A DNA stretch of 8,412 bases from Bryobacteraceae bacterium (lineage in GTDB: Bacteria; Acidobacteriota; Terriglobia; Bryobacterales; Bryobacteraceae): NCBI GenBank assembly GCA_030039005.1, contig JASHQT010000495.1:1-8412 (forward strand), written 5' to 3'. Below, one piece after another: positions 6,456 to 8,412 of this stretch. Below the pieces are notes generated by a model, which saw only the letters and a list, made by a program, of their open reading frames with translations, was not told the origin of the DNA and did not search any database. How positions within the stretch are numbered: position 1 is the stretch's first letter; each line of letters starts with the position of its first letter. The position numbers and the translations under genes are program-made.

Positions 6456-8412
6456 CCCGAAGCTGGGAATCGAATGTAATCGCGGCTCGTGCTCGTCGCG
6501 CCGCGGCACCCTGGCGCGTAGGCTCGGGTGAGTTTGTATGGCTCGCGTTCGCGTCCCTGATGGTGGGCTCGGGATTGCTGCTGGTGTTTTCCGCCAAGAC
6601 GCATAATTTTCCGGCGGTGTCAGAAGCCCTCGCGCACGGCGAATTGCTGGACCTGAATCGGGTGGACAATTCCCAGCAGTTGCTCCCGTTCCTGCAGCTG
6701 TTTCAGGACCCCGAACAGCGCGAACTAACCGCGGACAAAATGTTCGCTTACCTCTCCGCCCATCAGCCGCTCCCGAACGTCGGGGCGCTGGCGCACCTGC
6801 GTTCCGCGTCGCGCTCCGCTCCTAAGGTCGCATTACTGCCGCTCGCCAAACTGAAGCCGGATTTCATCGTACGAACGCCGCGCGAATTTCAAACCCAATT
6901 TGCCATCTGGATCGGCCTGTATTTCGCGGCATTCTACGCTGTGTTTTTGATCTGGCGATGGAGCGGCCTCAGGAGCGATTTTGCCATCCTGCCCGCGATT
7001 CACCTGCTCACCGGCATGGGCCTCATCCTCGCCGTCAGCCTGCGCGATCCGCTGCGCGACACGCTCGAGTTCAGCAAGTTCGCCTGGGGCGTCGCGCTGG
7101 GCTGCCTCGTTTTACTTGCGCCGTCACTGCGGCCGTTCCGGTATCAACGCTTCGCGTCCTGGTGCTACACCCCGTTGTTTGCCGCGCTCGGGCTTTTCGT
7201 TTTGCTAATTCGCTTCGGCTCGGGGCCCACCGGTAACGACGCCAAAGTGAATCTCGGGCCGTTCCAGCCGGTGGAAGTCATCAAAGTTCTGCTGGTGTTT
7301 TTCCTCGCTGGATACTTCGCGCGTAACTGGGAGCGCCTGCGCGACCTTCGCGAAAAAACATTCCTGCTCCGCTGGATGAAACTGCCGCGTCTGGCGCACG
7401 TACTGCCTGTGATGCTCGCCGTGACCGTGGCCCTCGGCTTTTTTTTCCTGCTGAAAGACCTCGGACCCGCATTGGTCACCGGTTTCCTGTTCCTCGCCAT
7501 GTTCTGGGTCGCGCGCGGGCGTGCCGGACTCGCCGTGCTCGGTCTTGTCCTCCTCGTCGTCGGTGTGGCCGTCGGCTATCGCCTAGGCAAGCCAACCACC
7601 GTCGTCGACCGCATCAACATGTGGCTTTCGCCCTGGGACAACGATGTCCACGGCGGCAATCAACTGGCGCACTCGCTATGGGCGTTCTCTACCGGCGGCG
7701 CGCTGGGCTCGGGGCCGGGCTGGGGCGATCCCGATATGATCCCCGCCGGCCACACGGACCTGGTCCTGCCGGCGATCGGCGAAGAGTGGGGATTCTGCGG
7801 CGTCGCAACCGTCCTGCTGCTGCTCGGATTTCTCGTGTGGCGTGGGATGCGCATCGGCTTGCGCGCGGCGAGCGAGTACGGTATGTTCCTCGCCCTCGGC
7901 CTATCCGCGCTCATCGCGTTTGAAATGCTTCTGATCTCGGGCGGCGTGCTGGGCGCGATCCCGCTCTCCGGCGTCGTCTCGCCGTTTTTGAGCTTCGGCA
8001 ATACGGCGATGCTCGCGAATTTCCTGATCTTCGGCGTCCTGATCGCGATTTCCGCCGGCTCGAAAAATGACGCGAAAACCTCGGCTTCGGGCCAGCCTTT
8101 CCGCAAGCCCGCGCTTCGTCTCCAATGGGCCTTCGGTGCCGCCGCCGCAATCCTCCTCGGCTTTGCCGCGTATTATCAAATCGCCCACGATCAGGACTTC
8201 CTGGCGCGCGAAGCCAAGGTCTTCGAAGACGACGGCGTCAAGCGTCCGCAGCGCAATCCGCGTCTGAATTCGCTCGCGCACGAGATCCGCCGCGGAGATA
8301 TTTTCGACCGCAATGGTATTTTGCTCGCCACCAGCGACTGGAACGAGCTGGAGCGCCGCCGCGATCAATACGCGAAGCTCGGCATCTCCATTGACACCGC
8401 CTGCTCGCGCCT
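6446..8412 (+). CDS. SEDS glycan polymerase (RodA/FtsW) fused to class B penicillin-binding protein, 3' end missing
   Basis: Open for 655 codons to the window edge with no stop. It should polymerise lipid II into glycan strands (SEDS part) and cross-link them (PBP part) in the inner membrane. Seen in order: a basic cytoplasmic N-terminus; an extra helix (about 30-49); an outer segment of about 100 residues (50-150); a second extra helix (151-172); then the ten-helix SEDS core (about 179-538). Core signatures: LGPFQPVEVIK (270-280), KDLGPALV (337-344), RINMWLSPWD (389-398), GNQLAHSLWAFSTGG (404-418), AGHTDLVLPAIGEEWG (434-449) and PLSGVVSPFLSFGNTA (506-521). D438 in HTD matches the essential RodA aspartate (E. 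coli D262). After a short linker comes another helix (about 561-579) and the PBP dimerisation start RRGDIFDRNGILLA (615-628). The transpeptidase SxxK motif would lie beyond the edge. Start fixed by GGAGG; overlaps the kinase gene by ten bases. Confidence 0.93.
   Translation, partial: MAVTRSWESNVIAARARRAAAPWRVGSGEFVWLAFASLMVGSGLLLVFSAKTHNFPAVSEALAHGELLDLNRVDNSQQLLPFLQLFQDPEQRELTADKMFAYLSAHQPLPNVGALAHLRSASRSAPKVALLPLAKLKPDFIVRTPREFQTQFAIWIGLYFAAFYAVFLIWRWSGLRSDFAILPAIHLLTGMGLILAVSLRDPLRDTLEFSKFAWGVALGCLVLLAPSLRPFRYQRFASWCYTPLFAALGLFVLLIRFGSGPTGNDAKVNLGPFQPVEVIKVLLVFFLAGYFARNWERLRDLREKTFLLRWMKLPRLAHVLPVMLAVTVALGFFFLLKDLGPALVTGFLFLAMFWVARGRAGLAVLGLVLLVVGVAVGYRLGKPTTVVDRINMWLSPWDNDVHGGNQLAHSLWAFSTGGALGSGPGWGDPDMIPAGHTDLVLPAIGEEWGFCGVATVLLLLGFLVWRGMRIGLRAASEYGMFLALGLSALIAFEMLLISGGVLGAIPLSGVVSPFLSFGNTAMLANFLIFGVLIAISAGSKNDAKTSASGQPFRKPALRLQWAFGAAAAILLGFAAYYQIAHDQDFLAREAKVFEDDGVKRPQRNPRLNSLAHEIRRGDIFDRNGILLATSDWNELERRRDQYAKLGISIDTACSR

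Noticed and set aside
7660..8368. Minus-strand frames opposite the SEDS-PBP gene
   Set aside because: They oppose clear SEDS signatures and transmembrane helices; the Arg/Ala/Pro-rich translations are shadow-like.
1..8412. Mobile element, CRISPR array, tRNA or rRNA
   Set aside because: No terminal inverted repeats, transposase motifs, regularly spaced repeats or tRNA-like cloverleaf sequence were seen on either strand.

Overview
The window is high-GC (around 60% by eye) bacterial chromosomal DNA with almost no intergenic space. It holds two divergent gene blocks separated by one gap of about 170 bases (2365-2531). The gene content looks most like Acidobacteriota: RecJ of standard length beside small conserved-looking unknown proteins, many serine/threonine kinases in such genomes, and a SEDS protein joined to a penicillin-binding protein. 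This taxonomic guess is inference from gene style, not from a marker gene.

Left block, minus strand (read from 2364 down to 1): an unrecognised acidic 163-residue protein, then the single-strand-specific exonuclease RecJ (574 residues, all DHH and DHHA1 motifs visible), then the start of a further small unrecognised protein cut by the left edge. The three reading frames lie in the same register. Each junction is a stop codon, two sense codons and a TTG start, so the block is a tightly coupled operon.

Right block, plus strand (2532 to the right edge): an FhaA-like protein (DUF3662-like N-terminus plus C-terminal FHA domain); a 39-residue single-pass membrane protein that overlaps the FHA stop codon by ATGA; a membrane-anchored PP2C-family Ser/Thr phosphatase; a transmembrane Ser/Thr protein kinase with a TPR-like outer region and a Lys/Pro/Ser-rich tail; and a large membrane protein, open at the right edge, that joins a SEDS (RodA/FtsW) glycan polymerase to the beginning of a class B penicillin-binding protein.

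Taken together the right block is a phospho-signalling and wall-synthesis cassette: reader (FHA), eraser (PP2C), writer (kinase) and the peptidoglycan polymerase/transpeptidase pair. It parallels the actinobacterial fhaA-fhaB-pstP-rodA-pbpA-pknA-pknB locus, but polymerase and transpeptidase are one polypeptide, the kinase carries no PASTA repeats, and a tiny membrane protein sits between reader and eraser. The most noteworthy points are the SEDS-PBP fusion with an extra N-terminal two-helix module, the 39-residue protein with a His-Pro hexad repeat, and a probable leaderless promoter for the kinase gene. No RNA genes, insertion sequences, CRISPR arrays or convincing terminators were seen.
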